A DNA stretch of 64,000 bases, from assembly GCA_002694745.1 (NCBI GenBank), contig NZMY01000027.1, positions 62,001 to 126,000 on the forward strand. The letters run 5' to 3'. Shown here one piece after another: positions 1 through 8,671 of the stretch. The first letter of the stretch is position 1, and each line of letters begins with the position of its first letter. This DNA is from Croceicoccus sp. (GTDB lineage Bacteria > Pseudomonadota > Alphaproteobacteria > Sphingomonadales > Sphingomonadaceae). The notes beneath the pieces were generated by a model. The model was not told the DNA's origin, ran no database searches, and worked only from the letters and a program-made list of their open reading frames with translations. Position numbers and translations under genes: made by a program.

Positions 1-1
1 A

Positions 2-1249
2 AAATGGGGGCTGGGCCGCTTTCCCACCGCCGCCGACCTCGATGCAGCGGTCAGCGACCGGCCGGTCTGGCTGATGCGCGCGGACGGCCACGCAGGCTGG
101 GCGAATAGCGCGGCGCTGACGGCGGCAGGCGTGACGGCAGAGACCGCCGATCCCGACGGCGGGCGGATCATTCGCGGCACCGGCAATGCGCCCGCGGGCG
201 TGTTCGTCGACAATGCGATGGACAGCGTCGCCTCCCTCGTCCCCGAGCCCCGACCAGAGGAACGCGATCTTGCGCTGGAAAAGGCGCAGCAGATGCTGCT
301 GGAGCATGGCATCACCGCCGTCGCCGATATGGGCACGACCATCGACGACTGGCAGGCCCTGCGCCGCGCGGGCGACCGGGGGCGGCTGCGCATTCGCGTG
401 ATGGGCTATGCCGCCGGCATCGACGAGATGGTCACCATCGCGGGCGCGGAACCCACCATGTGGCTTTATGGCGACCGGCTGCATATGGGCGGTGTGAAGC
501 TGTATCTCGACGGTGCGCTGGGTTCTCGCGGCGCATGGCTGCTGGAAGATTATGCCGACGCGCCAGGCGAGCGGGGCCTGCCGCTGAAGTCCGGCACCCA
601 GCTTCGCAACATGATGAGCCGGGCCGCGATGGCGGGGTTCCAGCCCGCGGTGCATGCCATCGGCGATGCCGCCAATCGCGAGGTGCTGGATGCCATCGCC
701 GAACTGCGCGAGACCTATGAGGGCGACCGCCGCTGGCGCGTCGAACATGCGCAGATCGTCGATCCGGCAGACCTGCCCCGATTCGCGCAGCTCGACGCGA
801 TCGCGTCGGTCCAGCCAGTGCATCAGACGTCCGACCGTCTGATGGCCGAAGCGCGGCTGGGACCCGACCGGCTGCTGGGCGCCTATGCCTGGCACTCGCT
901 GATCGAAAGCGGCACGCCGGTCGCGTTCGGCTCCGACTCGCCGGTCGAGCCGGTCGATGTCTGGTCGGGGATCGCCGCGGCGGTGACGCGGCAGGGCGCC
1001 GATGGGCAGCCCGCGGGCGGCTGGATGCCGCAAGAGCGTATCAGCCGCCAGCAGGCGTTTGCGGGATTTACCGCGGCGGGCGCCTATGCCGGCAAGGCCG
1101 AGGGCCGATTCGGCAGTCTGGCCGAAGGTGAATGGGCCGATTTCCTGTTCGTCAGCGCGGACCCGCTGGAAATCCCGGATTCTGAAATTCGTGACCTGCG
1201 GGTGGAACAGACCTGGATCGCAGGCGTTCGCGTCTATCAGCGCGATTAG
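2..1249 (+). CDS. Amidohydrolase, YtcJ-like metal-dependent hydrolase (5' truncated)
   Basis: The reading frame is open from the window edge (first full codon at base 2), so the N-terminus lies outside; 415 residues are visible. Features seen include GHAGWANSAAL, the metal-site segment HAIGDAANREVL, VEHAQIVDP, and SDSPVEPVDVWSGI near the C-terminus, which together are typical of the YtcJ-like branch of the amidohydrolase superfamily. Known members hydrolyse amide or imide bonds of small molecules with a metal centre; the substrate cannot be told from sequence. The gene stops just before a gene-free stretch of about 280 bases. I am confident of the family and not of the reaction. Confidence 0.85.
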   Translation, partial: KWGLGRFPTAADLDAAVSDRPVWLMRADGHAGWANSAALTAAGVTAETADPDGGRIIRGTGNAPAGVFVDNAMDSVASLVPEPRPEERDLALEKAQQMLLEHGITAVADMGTTIDDWQALRRAGDRGRLRIRVMGYAAGIDEMVTIAGAEPTMWLYGDRLHMGGVKLYLDGALGSRGAWLLEDYADAPGERGLPLKSGTQLRNMMSRAAMAGFQPAVHAIGDAANREVLDAIAELRETYEGDRRWRVEHAQIVDPADLPRFAQLDAIASVQPVHQTSDRLMAEARLGPDRLLGAYAWHSLIESGTPVAFGSDSPVEPVDVWSGIAAAVTRQGADGQPAGGWMPQERISRQQAFAGFTAAGAYAGKAEGRFGSLAEGEWADFLFVSADPLEIPDSEIRDLRVEQTWIAGVRVYQRD

Positions 1250-1344
1250 TCAGGAATTATAAAAAGCTGTTGCGCAAATGCGGCAATCCCTTGCTGCAAG
1301 GCAAAAAAATGATGTCTGCCATGTGTTTGAAGGCATTAACGGCG

Positions 1345-1372
1345 TTGACACAAGACGATGAAAACGTATTTT
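1345..1372 (+). promoter_or_regulatory. Candidate sigma-70 promoter for the small gene at 1531
   Basis: A perfect -35 box TTGACA (1345-1350) is followed after 16 bases by TATTTT (1367-1372), a weak -10. It points to the small membrane-peptide gene and would give a leader of about 150 nt. The rest of 1250-1530 shows no convincing gene. Confidence 0.35.
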
Positions 1373-1530
1373 CGTGCTGCAAATCCGGGTTGGCGCGTTG
1401 CGTCGCTTGGCCGGTGTCATGAATCCGCAGCTTGGGGGACATAGCTACGGACAAGTGACTGAGGTTCGGTTCGGGGCAGGGTTATCCCGCTCGAATTCGA
1501 AAAGAATTGAGCGAACAAGGAGATAAACTA

Positions 1531-1755
1531 ATGATCCTCCGCAAGATGGCCACTGCCGCTACTGCGCTGGCACTCGTTTCGGCGCCTGTCGCCGCCATTG
1601 CAGCCGAAGGCGACCAGCGCGCTGCTGCGCCTGCTGCCAAGACCAGCGAGATGGGCGGCGGTTCGCCGATTCTCGCCGTTCTCGCTGCCGTTCTCATCGG
1701 CGTCGGCATCTACATTGCCGTCGACGGCGACGACGACGATCCGATCAGCGTCTGA
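1531..1755 (+). CDS. Small secreted/membrane peptide with Asp-rich C-terminus
   Basis: 74 aa. The ATG at 1531 is chosen over an upstream TTG (1507) because AAGGAGA at 1517-1523 sits 7 nt before it. Seen: a signal-peptide-like N-terminus (MILRKMATAATALALVSAPV, then a likely AIA-AE cleavage point), a Glu/Ala/Gly linker, one hydrophobic segment at about residues 47-64, and an acidic tail DGDDDDPISV. I recall short proteins with this signal peptide, transmembrane segment and DDD tail as frequent in sphingomonads, but none with a known function. A strong terminator follows. Function unknown; that it is a gene is well supported by the ribosome site and architecture. Confidence 0.75.
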   Translation: MILRKMATAATALALVSAPVAAIAAEGDQRAAAPAAKTSEMGGGSPILAVLAAVLIGVGIYIAVDGDDDDPISV

Positions 1756-1779
1756 TCGTTTCTCGGATTCCGAGTTCAG

Positions 1780-1812
1780 AAAGGGCGGGGCCGATGGCTC
1801 CGCCCTTTTCTT
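1780..1812. terminator. Intrinsic terminator between convergent genes
   Basis: The 9-bp stem AAAGGGCGG (1780-1788) / CCGCCCTTT (1800-1808) is followed by T residues. It lies between the small + strand gene and tatC on the minus strand and could serve both directions. Confidence 0.8.
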
Positions 1813-1919
1813 ATGCGCGTTCGGCTTGTTGGCGGGCGGTGTGGTGGCGGACGTAGCGCACAGGCCGATGCGCGGCCATTATCGGCATGGCATGGATGTC
1901 GCGGCGGCTCCGCTGCGGA

Positions 1920-2747
1920 TCAGGCCCCGGTGCCCTCGCCGGTAATGCTCTCGCGCTTGTCTTCTTCGACGGCCTCGTCCTCTTCCGGTTCGCTCTTCTT
2001 GCGGCGATCGGTCAGCCACATCAGGAACAGCGAGCCTTCGAACAACAGATAGAGCGGGACCGCCAACACAAGCTGCGAGCCGGGGTCCGGCGGGGTGATG
2101 ATCGCGGCCAGCGCCACGATCGCGACGATCACATAGCGGCGCGCTTTCTTGAGCGATTCCCGACTGACGATCCCCGCCCGGTTGAGCAGCATGAGCAAGA
2201 CCGGCAGCAGGAAGCTGATCCCGAACGCCAGGATGAACTGCATCACCAGCGCCAGATAATCGCCGGTTCCGGGCAGCGCCTCTATCTGCAGGCCGCCGGC
2301 ATCGCCCTGGAACCCGATGAACCAGCGAAACGCATTGGGCATCACCACGAAATAGGCGAGCGCCGCCCCGGCGGTAAACAGGATGGGGGTCGCGAACAGG
2401 AACGGCAGGAACGCCTTTTTCTCTTTCGCATAAAGACCGGGCGCGACGAATTGCCACAGCTGGTTGGCGATGATCGGGAACGACAGAAAGAACGCGGCGA
2501 ACACCGCGACCTTCAGTTCGACGAAAAACGCCTCATACAGCTTGGTATAGATCAGCCGTCCTTGCCCATCGGGAAAGGCCTGTGTCAGCGGCCTCACCAG
2601 AAAGCCGAAGATCTCGTCCGAAAACGGAAAACAGATCGCAAAGGCCACCACCAGCGTCAGCAGGCAGCGCATCAGCCGGTTCCTGAGCTCGATCAGATGG
2701 TCGAGCAGCGGCGATTCGGTTTCGTCGAGATCGGATATGCGAAACAT
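1920..2747 (-). CDS. tatC: Sec-independent protein translocase TatC
   Basis: 275 aa, the usual TatC length. TatC is the polytopic inner-membrane subunit that, with TatB, recognises twin-arginine signal peptides and starts export of folded proteins. Seen: the start MFRISDLDETESPLLDHLIE followed by LRNRL, the LYAKEKKAFLPF loop with its conserved Glu/Lys region, several hydrophobic helices (about six) and a charged Glu/Lys C-terminal tail. It starts 6 nt after tatB and is the last gene of the minus-strand tatA-tatB-tatC run. The LD-carboxypeptidase at 59422-60447 carries an N-terminal double Arg and is a possible client in this window. Confidence 0.97.
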   Translation of the reverse strand: MFRISDLDETESPLLDHLIELRNRLMRCLLTLVVAFAICFPFSDEIFGFLVRPLTQAFPDGQGRLIYTKLYEAFFVELKVAVFAAFFLSFPIIANQLWQFVAPGLYAKEKKAFLPFLFATPILFTAGAALAYFVVMPNAFRWFIGFQGDAGGLQIEALPGTGDYLALVMQFILAFGISFLLPVLLMLLNRAGIVSRESLKKARRYVIVAIVALAAIITPPDPGSQLVLAVPLYLLFEGSLFLMWLTDRRKKSEPEEDEAVEEDKRESITGEGTGA

Positions 2748-2753
2748 GGCGTC

Positions 2754-3224
2754 CTACCGATCCGCCTGCTGCCGCTCAGGCGCAGGCTCGAGCGGTAGCT
2801 CGGGCGAAGGTTCAGCATCGGGTTCAGCCCGGGGTGCAGCCAGGGGCTCAGGCTCCATTTGCGGATCGACCGGTTTGGTGCCATCCGTATCAGGCGCTTT
2901 CGCGCTGCCGGTCGCAGACGGTTCGACCTTCGGCGCATCCGGTTCGGGCAGCGCGGCGCGCTGGCCGTCATGGGCGGGCCTTACGGCCTCGGGATGCTTG
3001 GCCATGATCTCGGCGTTGCGCTTGTTCCATTCGGCCTGCATCTCTTCCAGCTCGGCCTCGCGCACCATGGCGTCGATGCCTGACCGGAAATGTGCCGAAA
3101 CGCGCCGGATCTTGCCGATCCAGCGTCCCGCCGTGCGCATGGCCAGCGGCATATCCTTCGGGCCGATGACGACCACCGCGACGATCACGATGATCAGCAG
3201 CTCGATCGCGCCGATGTCGAACAT
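2754..3224 (-). CDS. tatB: Sec-independent protein translocase TatB
   Basis: 156 aa. N-terminal helix MFDIGAIELLIIVIVAVVVI, then the GP hinge (IGPKDMP) and an amphipathic helix with many Arg residues, as in TatB. The C-terminal half is Pro/Glu/Ala-rich low complexity (residues about 90-156), which is common and variable in alphaproteobacterial TatB. It acts with TatC as the signal-peptide receptor. It lies 36 nt after tatA and 6 nt before tatC. Confidence 0.95.
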   Translation of the reverse strand: MFDIGAIELLIIVIVAVVVIGPKDMPLAMRTAGRWIGKIRRVSAHFRSGIDAMVREAELEEMQAEWNKRNAEIMAKHPEAVRPAHDGQRAALPEPDAPKVEPSATGSAKAPDTDGTKPVDPQMEPEPLAAPRAEPDAEPSPELPLEPAPERQQADR

Positions 3225-3260
3225 GAAAGAAGCGTCCTAACGCAGCCCCGCCAACGCGGC

Positions 3261-3509
3261 TCAGCTGCTCTTTTCGCTATCGCTCGTCGCGGCGGGCGCA
3301 GCGGTCGGTGCGGCCGTCTTTTCGGTCGTCGTTGGGGCGGGCGCCTGATGGTCGATCCGTTCCGGCGAACGCGATTCCTCGTTCATGCCCTGCTTGAAGC
3401 TTTTGATGCCCTTGCCGAAGTCGCCCATCATTTCCGAGATCCGTCCGCGTCCGAAGAGCACGAGGATCACGATCGCGACGATCAGCAATTGCCAGGGTCC
3501 AACATTCAT
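3261..3509 (-). CDS. tatA: Sec-independent protein translocase TatA
   Basis: 82 aa. The N-terminal transmembrane helix (VGPWQLLIVAIVILVLFGRG) carries the FGRG hinge typical of TatA, followed by an amphipathic helix (FGKGIKSFKQGM) and an Ala/Thr/Glu-rich tail. TatA oligomerises to form the passage for folded substrates. The spacing to scpB upstream and tatB downstream is 36 nt in each case, consistent with a single operon continuing from nagZ-scpA-scpB. Confidence 0.95.
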   Translation of the reverse strand: MNVGPWQLLIVAIVILVLFGRGRISEMMGDFGKGIKSFKQGMNEESRSPERIDHQAPAPTTTEKTAAPTAAPAATSDSEKSS

Positions 3510-3545
3510 TTCAAATTCTCACTTATACGAGAGTACGCTTCCCGT

Positions 3546-4190
3546 TTAGGCGGTTTCGTCGCCCATATCCAGAGAGGCTTCGGTGTCGCCTGCCTCCTGA
3601 CGCATTTCTTTTGCGTTCTTGTGAATATCCGAGCTTTCTCTTTCCAGCGCCTCTTCCACTGGTTCCAGCAGGCCCGCGGCGCGCAATTCGGCCAAGCCCG
3701 GCAGGTCGCGGCGGGTGGCAAGGCCGAAATGGGTGAGGAATTCGGGCGTGGTCGCATAGATCACGGGCCTGCCCGGAACCTCGCGGCGGCCCGCGGCGCG
3801 AACCCATCCGGCCTCCATCAACACGTCAAGCGTGCCTTTCGCCGTCTGCACGCCGCGAATCGATTCGATTTCGGCGCGGCTGACCGGTTCGTGATAGGCG
3901 ATGATCGCAAGGCATTCGGTCGCCGCACGCGACAGCCGCTTGGGCTCCTCGCGCTCTCGGCGTAGCAGATGGGCAAGATCGGGTGCGGTCTGCAGGTGCC
4001 AGCGCTGCCCGCGCCTCACCAGTTCGATGCCGCGTCCTTCGTAACGGGCGGCCAGTTCCGACAGCGCCTCGCGCACATCCGCCCCGCCCAGGTGCTCGCC
4101 GATCTCGGCCGCGGTCATCGGCTCCTCCGCCGCGAACAGCACGGCTTCGACCGCGCGGACCAGATCGTCGGGGCCAGCGTCCTGCGTCAT
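3546..4190 (-). CDS. scpB: Segregation and condensation protein B
   Basis: 214 aa from the ATG at 4190, which overlaps the scpA stop in ATGA. ScpB is the winged-helix (kite) subunit that dimerises on ScpA in the SMC-ScpAB condensin. Seen: AVEAVLFAAEEPMTAAEIGE at the N-terminus and the conserved second winged-helix block TECLAIIAYHEPVSRAEIE followed by SIRGV. The C-terminal 40 residues are Glu-rich and variable. A much longer open frame runs upstream through scpA but has no support. Order nagZ-scpA-scpB-tatA is typical for Alphaproteobacteria. Confidence 0.95.
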   Translation of the reverse strand: MTQDAGPDDLVRAVEAVLFAAEEPMTAAEIGEHLGGADVREALSELAARYEGRGIELVRRGQRWHLQTAPDLAHLLRREREEPKRLSRAATECLAIIAYHEPVSRAEIESIRGVQTAKGTLDVLMEAGWVRAAGRREVPGRPVIYATTPEFLTHFGLATRRDLPGLAELRAAGLLEPVEEALERESSDIHKNAKEMRQEAGDTEASLDMGDETA

Positions 4191-5011
4191 TCGCGGGACC
4201 GCGCCCCGCCAAGCGCGCGCAAGCGTAGCGGCCCGAACACGTCCTCCTGCGCGATTTCCGCCCGGCCCTGCTTCGCCAGTTCCAGCGCAGCGACGAAGCT
4301 GCTGGCGAGCGCCGACTTGCGCAATTTCGGGTCGGCATGGGGAGGCAGGAACTGGCGCAGTTCCATCCAGTCCAGCGATACGCCCAGCATGGACGACACG
4401 CGCGACAGCGCGCTTTCCAGCGTCATAACCGCGCGGTCGCGCACCATGTGGACGACGGGTGCGGTGCGCGCCTTCACCTGTCCATAGGCCTGCACCAGAT
4501 CGAACCATTCGCATTGCCATGCCCGCTTCTTCAACACGCGCAGCCCCTCTGGCGCGCCGCGCGCGAACACGTCGCGGCCCAGCCGGTCGCGCGCCATCAG
4601 CCGCGCCGCGACATTGCGCATCGCCGCCAGCCGTTCGAGCCTGAGTTGCAGGCGCAGCGCCAGTTCCTCGGGGCTGGGGTCTTCCTGCTCTTCCTTGGGC
4701 AGCAGCATCGCGGATTTCAGGAATGCCAGCCACGCCGCCATCACAAGGTAATCCGCGGCAAGTTCCAGCCGCATTTCGCCCGCGCGGTCGATGAAGGCGA
4801 GATACTGGTCGGTCAGTTCCAGGATCGAGATGCGCCGCAGATCGACCTTTTGCCGCCGCGCCAGGTCGAGCAGCACGTCGAGCGGCCCTTCCCATGTCGC
4901 GAGTTCGACATAGAGACGCTCGCTGTCGTCGGCTGGCGCGGGTGCATCGTCGGTCCAGCCGCCGGCCCCTTCCCCCCACAACGTGCCGGGTTCGGAGCCG
5001 TCGATTATCAC
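4187..5011 (-). CDS. scpA: Segregation and condensation protein A
   Basis: 274 aa. ScpA is the kleisin that bridges the SMC heads. Seen: the N-terminal kleisin block LATWEGPLDVLLDLARRQKV followed by DLRRISILELTDQYL, the central YLVMAAWLAFLKSAMLLP, and a C-terminal winged-helix region. The start overlaps the nagZ stop by 4 nt (ATGA), and its stop overlaps the scpB start in the same way, so translation of the three is coupled. Confidence 0.95.
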   Translation of the reverse strand: MIIDGSEPGTLWGEGAGGWTDDAPAPADDSERLYVELATWEGPLDVLLDLARRQKVDLRRISILELTDQYLAFIDRAGEMRLELAADYLVMAAWLAFLKSAMLLPKEEQEDPSPEELALRLQLRLERLAAMRNVAARLMARDRLGRDVFARGAPEGLRVLKKRAWQCEWFDLVQAYGQVKARTAPVVHMVRDRAVMTLESALSRVSSMLGVSLDWMELRQFLPPHADPKLRKSALASSFVAALELAKQGRAEIAQEDVFGPLRLRALGGARSRE

Positions 5012-6033
5012 GCCGCCACCCCTGCCGCCGCCAGCAACGCGTCACGCTTGGCGATGCATTCGGCCCGCCGTTCGGCACTTTCGAACACCGCCACCGCCTT
5101 GCCCTGCATCGCCGCGTCGAGGCGGCGGCGGGCATCGGGCGTGATATCGCCGCAGGCTTCGACGGTCGCAACCATGTCGGGCATTTTCGCCCAGCAATTG
5201 AGCACGAGGTCGCAGCCCGCCTCCAGCGCCTTCACCGAACGCTCTGCGATGGAGCCGGACAGGGCTTCCATGTCGATGTCGTCGCTCATCAACAATCCGC
5301 CAAAACCGATGCGACCGCGGATGATGTCGCCGATCACCCTGGCGGATTGGGTGGCGGGATGGTCCGCGTCCCATGCGGTATAGGTGACATGCGCGCTCAT
5401 CCCGATGGCTGCGCCGCGCAGCGCGTGGAACGGGGCGATGTCCTGCTCAAGCTCCGCCTCGCTCGCGGTGACCACGGGCATTTCCTTGTGGCTGTCGGCG
5501 CAGGCGCGGCCGTGGCCGGGGATATGCTTGATGATGCCCGCGACGCCCGCTTGTTCTAGCCCGTCCAGCACGGCGCGCCCCAACGCGGCGACGCGCATCG
5601 GGTCGTGGCCCAGCGCGCGGTCGCCGATCACGTCATGCGCGCCCTCGCACCTGACGTCGAGCAGCGGGAGCGCGTCGCAATTGAGGCCGGCTTCGGCAAG
5701 GTCCAGCCCGATCGCCTCGGCATTGACCCGCGCCGCCTCTATCGCGGAGATCGGGGCGATGTCGTATAACCGGTCGAAGATGCCCTGCGGCGGATATTGC
5801 GGCCAGACCGGGGGCTTCATGCGCGCGACGCGCCCGCCTTCCTGGTCGATGGTGATCAGCAGATCGTCCCGCCCCGCGACCGTGCGCAATTCATCGGTGA
5901 GCGCGCGCATCTGCGCCGGACTTTCGCAATTGCGCCCGAACAGGATATAGCCCGCCGGATCGGCCTCACGAAAGAAGGCGCGTTCGTCGTCGGTCAGCTC
6001 GGTGCCGGAAAGGCCGAATATCGCGGGGGTCAT
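5008..6033 (-). CDS. nagZ: Beta-N-acetylhexosaminidase NagZ
   Basis: 341 aa from the ATG at 6033 (MTPAIFGLSG); a 13-residue upstream extension has no good ribosome site. It is a glycoside hydrolase family 3 enzyme that removes GlcNAc from anhydro-muropeptides in cytoplasmic peptidoglycan recycling. Seen: the KHIPGHGRACADSHKEMP segment with the Asp/His catalytic dyad of bacterial NagZ, ITIDQEGGRVARMKPP near residue 75, and the nucleophile region MSDDIDMEAL. It is coupled to scpA downstream; 74 nt separate it from the SPOR gene. Confidence 0.95.
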   Translation of the reverse strand: MTPAIFGLSGTELTDDERAFFREADPAGYILFGRNCESPAQMRALTDELRTVAGRDDLLITIDQEGGRVARMKPPVWPQYPPQGIFDRLYDIAPISAIEAARVNAEAIGLDLAEAGLNCDALPLLDVRCEGAHDVIGDRALGHDPMRVAALGRAVLDGLEQAGVAGIIKHIPGHGRACADSHKEMPVVTASEAELEQDIAPFHALRGAAIGMSAHVTYTAWDADHPATQSARVIGDIIRGRIGFGGLLMSDDIDMEALSGSIAERSVKALEAGCDLVLNCWAKMPDMVATVEACGDITPDARRRLDAAMQGKAVAVFESAERRAECIAKRDALLAAAGVAA

Positions 6034-6107
6034 AAGACGCGAAGATTCGCACGGAATCGCGGAAATGCGCAAGTTCGGGTGGCGGACAGCGCGCCCTTAT
6101 CCCCAAA

Positions 6108-6794
6108 TCAGCGCTTTACCTGACATTCTATGCCGTTCGCCTTCAATTCGCTGCACAGCGCATTGGCCGAAGCCGTGCTGCCCGTCACCGCCTGCAGGCG
6201 GAACACGGTGCCGATATCAGCGCGCCCCTCGATGATGCGGCGGTCGAAATCGCCCAGCCGCTGATAGCGCTGGGTCAGCGTCTGCCAGCCTTTCTGCGCC
6301 GCCGCCTCGGTCGAATAGGCACCGACCTGTACGCCGACGCCGGACACCTGCGGCGCCGGAGCGGGCGCAGGCGCAGGGGCCGGATCGGCGTCCTGCTTTG
6401 GCGCGGGTGCGACGGGTTCGGGATCGGGCTTTTTCTGGGCGATCCGCGCCTCGCGCTCGATCCCCTCGCCCACCTTGTAGCTGGTGTCGCCGGTCCCCGC
6501 GAAGGTCTTGCCGCCCGGATTTTCGGGACGGACCTTGTAGGGCGCATCTGGCGCGGCGATGACCGAACCGTCGCCCTCGGGCGGGGCAAGCTGCCAGTCG
6601 CGCAGCAGCCAGATCGCCAGCACGGCAAGCACGATCAGCCCGGCGGCAATGCCCAGGAACTTGCCCATGCGGGGCCAGTCCAGCCCCTCGTCGTCATCCT
6701 CGTCAGCCGGTTCCAGCCACGGCAGCCGCAGGTCGGCTTCGTCCAGCGCCAGTTGCGCTTCGCCGTCACCGCCTTGGCTGACCTGTGGAATCAT
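6108..6794 (-). CDS. SPOR-domain membrane protein
   Basis: 228 aa. Seen: a cytoplasmic acidic N-terminus, one transmembrane helix at about residues 46-66 (LGIAAGLIVLAVLAIWLL), a periplasmic Pro/Ala linker with an alternating PA run, and a C-terminal SPOR domain (VQVGAYSTEAAAQKGWQTL to the end). SPOR domains bind denuded glycan strands at septa, so a role in division or envelope remodelling is inferred. It starts 3 nt after the argS stop, so the two are co-transcribed. Confidence 0.9.
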   Translation of the reverse strand: MIPQVSQGGDGEAQLALDEADLRLPWLEPADEDDDEGLDWPRMGKFLGIAAGLIVLAVLAIWLLRDWQLAPPEGDGSVIAAPDAPYKVRPENPGGKTFAGTGDTSYKVGEGIEREARIAQKKPDPEPVAPAPKQDADPAPAPAPAPAPQVSGVGVQVGAYSTEAAAQKGWQTLTQRYQRLGDFDRRIIEGRADIGTVFRLQAVTGSTASANALCSELKANGIECQVKR

Positions 6795-6797
6795 CGC

Positions 6798-8585
6798 CTA
6801 GAGTCGCTCCGCTGCCTCGACACCCAGAATCGAGAGGCCGTTGCGGATAACCTGCCCGATCTGTTTCGCAAGATATAGCCGGACACCCGTGTTTACCATG
6901 TCGTCTTCCACGATAAAGCGGCGGGCCGGGTCGTCATTGCCCTGATTCCACAGCGCATGGAACGCGGCCGCCAGATCCATCAGGAAGAAGGCGATCCGGT
7001 GCGGTTCGCGCGCGCGGGCGGCTTGTTCGACCACGCGCGGGAACTGGGCGGCCTGTTTCATCAGCACCTGCTCGTCGGTGTGGAGGATGCCGTCATCGCC
7101 CCAGCTTTGGGCGCGCGCCGCCTCGGCCTTGTCGGAAAGCCCGGCTTCGGCCGCCTTGCGCAGCACCGATGCGATGCGGGCGTGGGCGTATTGGACATAG
7201 AAGACGGGATTGTCCTTCGACGCCTCGACCACCTTGGCGAAGTCGAAATCCATCTGCGCCTCGGGCTTGCGGGTCAGCATGGTGAAGCGCACCACGTCCT
7301 TGCCCACTTCCTCGACCATGTCGGCGATGGTGATGAAATTGCCCGAACGCTTGGACATCTTCACCGGTTCGCCGTCGCGCAGCAGCTGGACCATCTGCAC
7401 CAGCTTGACGTCGAAAGGCTTGGATTCGGCATGCTCCGCGCCGGTCAGCGCGGCGACGGCGGCCTTGATCCGCTTGACCGTGCCCGCATGATCCGCGCCC
7501 CAGATGTCGATCAAGGCATCAGCACCTTGGGCCTTCTGGAAGTGATAGGCCATGTCCGCGCCGAAATAGGTCCAGCTGCCGTCGGATTTCCGGATCGGCC
7601 GGTCCTGATCGTCACCGAACTGGGTCGAGCGGAACAGCGGCAGCTCCACCGGCTCCCAGTCGTCAGGCGTCTTGCCCTTGGGCGCTTCCAGCAGGCCGTC
7701 ATAGACAAGGCCCTTCTGGCGCAGGAAGGTCTCGGCCATCTCGGGCTTGCCCTCGGCCTGCAGCTTGGCTTCGGAAGAAAACAAATCGTGGTGGATGCCC
7801 AGCATGGCCAGATCGCTGCGGATCATGTCCATCATCGCGTCGACCGCGCGCATCCGGAACAGGTCGAGCCATTCGCTTTCGGGCGCGTCCTTGTACCCGT
7901 CGCCGAATTCCTCGGCCAAGGCCCTGCCGATGGGGACCAGATAGTCGCCGGGATAGAACCCCTCGGGAATCGCGCCGATATCCTCGCCCAGCGCCTCGCG
8001 GTACCGCAGATGCACCGACCGGGCGAGCGTCTGCACCTGCGCGCCCGCGTCATTGACGTAATATTCGCGGATCACCGCAAAGCCCGCATATTCCAGCAGC
8101 CCCGCCAGCGAATCGCCGACAACCGCGCCGCGGCAATGGCCCATGTGCATCGGGCCCGTCGGATTGGCCGACACATATTCGATATTGACCGTTTGCCCCG
8201 CGCCCATGGCGGAGCGCCCATAGGCGTCGCCCAGCGCGGCAATCGCGTCGAGCTCGGCTTCCCATGCGCTGGGCGCGATCCGCAGATTGATGAAGCCCGG
8301 CCCCGCGATCTCGGCCGCGGCGATATCGGCTTCCTTCGAAAGCTCTGCCGCCAGTGCCTCTGCCAATGCGCGCGGATTGGTCTTTGCGGGCTTGGCCAGC
8401 ACCATGGCGGCATTGGTGGCCAGATCGCCATGCGCGGGATCGCGCGGCGGCTCTACCGTGACATTCGCGCGGTCGAGCCCGCCGGGCAGCGTGCCCGCCG
8501 TCTCCATCGCGTCGAGGGCCTTGTCCACCGCGGCCGAAATGGCGGCGTGGATGGTGAGGGGCTTTTCCGTGGTCTGCTCGGTCAT
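6798..8585 (-). CDS. argS: Arginyl-tRNA synthetase
   Basis: 595 aa. Class I synthetase charging tRNA-Arg. Seen: the ArgRS N-terminal additional domain, the HIGH motif as HMGH within NPTGPMHMGHCRG (about residue 130), the KMSKS-type loop KMSKRSG, and the C-terminal DALR anticodon-binding domain with QYAHARIASVLRK. Length and motifs are complete. It heads the minus-strand run to the SPOR protein; the 86 nt upstream lead to the lipoprotein gene on the same strand. Confidence 0.97.
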   Translation of the reverse strand: MTEQTTEKPLTIHAAISAAVDKALDAMETAGTLPGGLDRANVTVEPPRDPAHGDLATNAAMVLAKPAKTNPRALAEALAAELSKEADIAAAEIAGPGFINLRIAPSAWEAELDAIAALGDAYGRSAMGAGQTVNIEYVSANPTGPMHMGHCRGAVVGDSLAGLLEYAGFAVIREYYVNDAGAQVQTLARSVHLRYREALGEDIGAIPEGFYPGDYLVPIGRALAEEFGDGYKDAPESEWLDLFRMRAVDAMMDMIRSDLAMLGIHHDLFSSEAKLQAEGKPEMAETFLRQKGLVYDGLLEAPKGKTPDDWEPVELPLFRSTQFGDDQDRPIRKSDGSWTYFGADMAYHFQKAQGADALIDIWGADHAGTVKRIKAAVAALTGAEHAESKPFDVKLVQMVQLLRDGEPVKMSKRSGNFITIADMVEEVGKDVVRFTMLTRKPEAQMDFDFAKVVEASKDNPVFYVQYAHARIASVLRKAAEAGLSDKAEAARAQSWGDDGILHTDEQVLMKQAAQFPRVVEQAARAREPHRIAFFLMDLAAAFHALWNQGNDDPARRFIVEDDMVNTGVRLYLAKQIGQVIRNGLSILGVEAAERL

Positions 8586-8671
8586 GGCCGCGCGACTAGC
8601 GGGGAATGACGCGAGTGGGAAGTGGCCTGACGCGTCAGACCGCCTTTACCCGCGCCCGATCGCTACCCGAA

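Noticed and set aside
1257-1454. 65-aa open frame on the minus strand
   Set aside because: No ribosome site and no recognisable composition; it overlaps the candidate promoter of the small gene.
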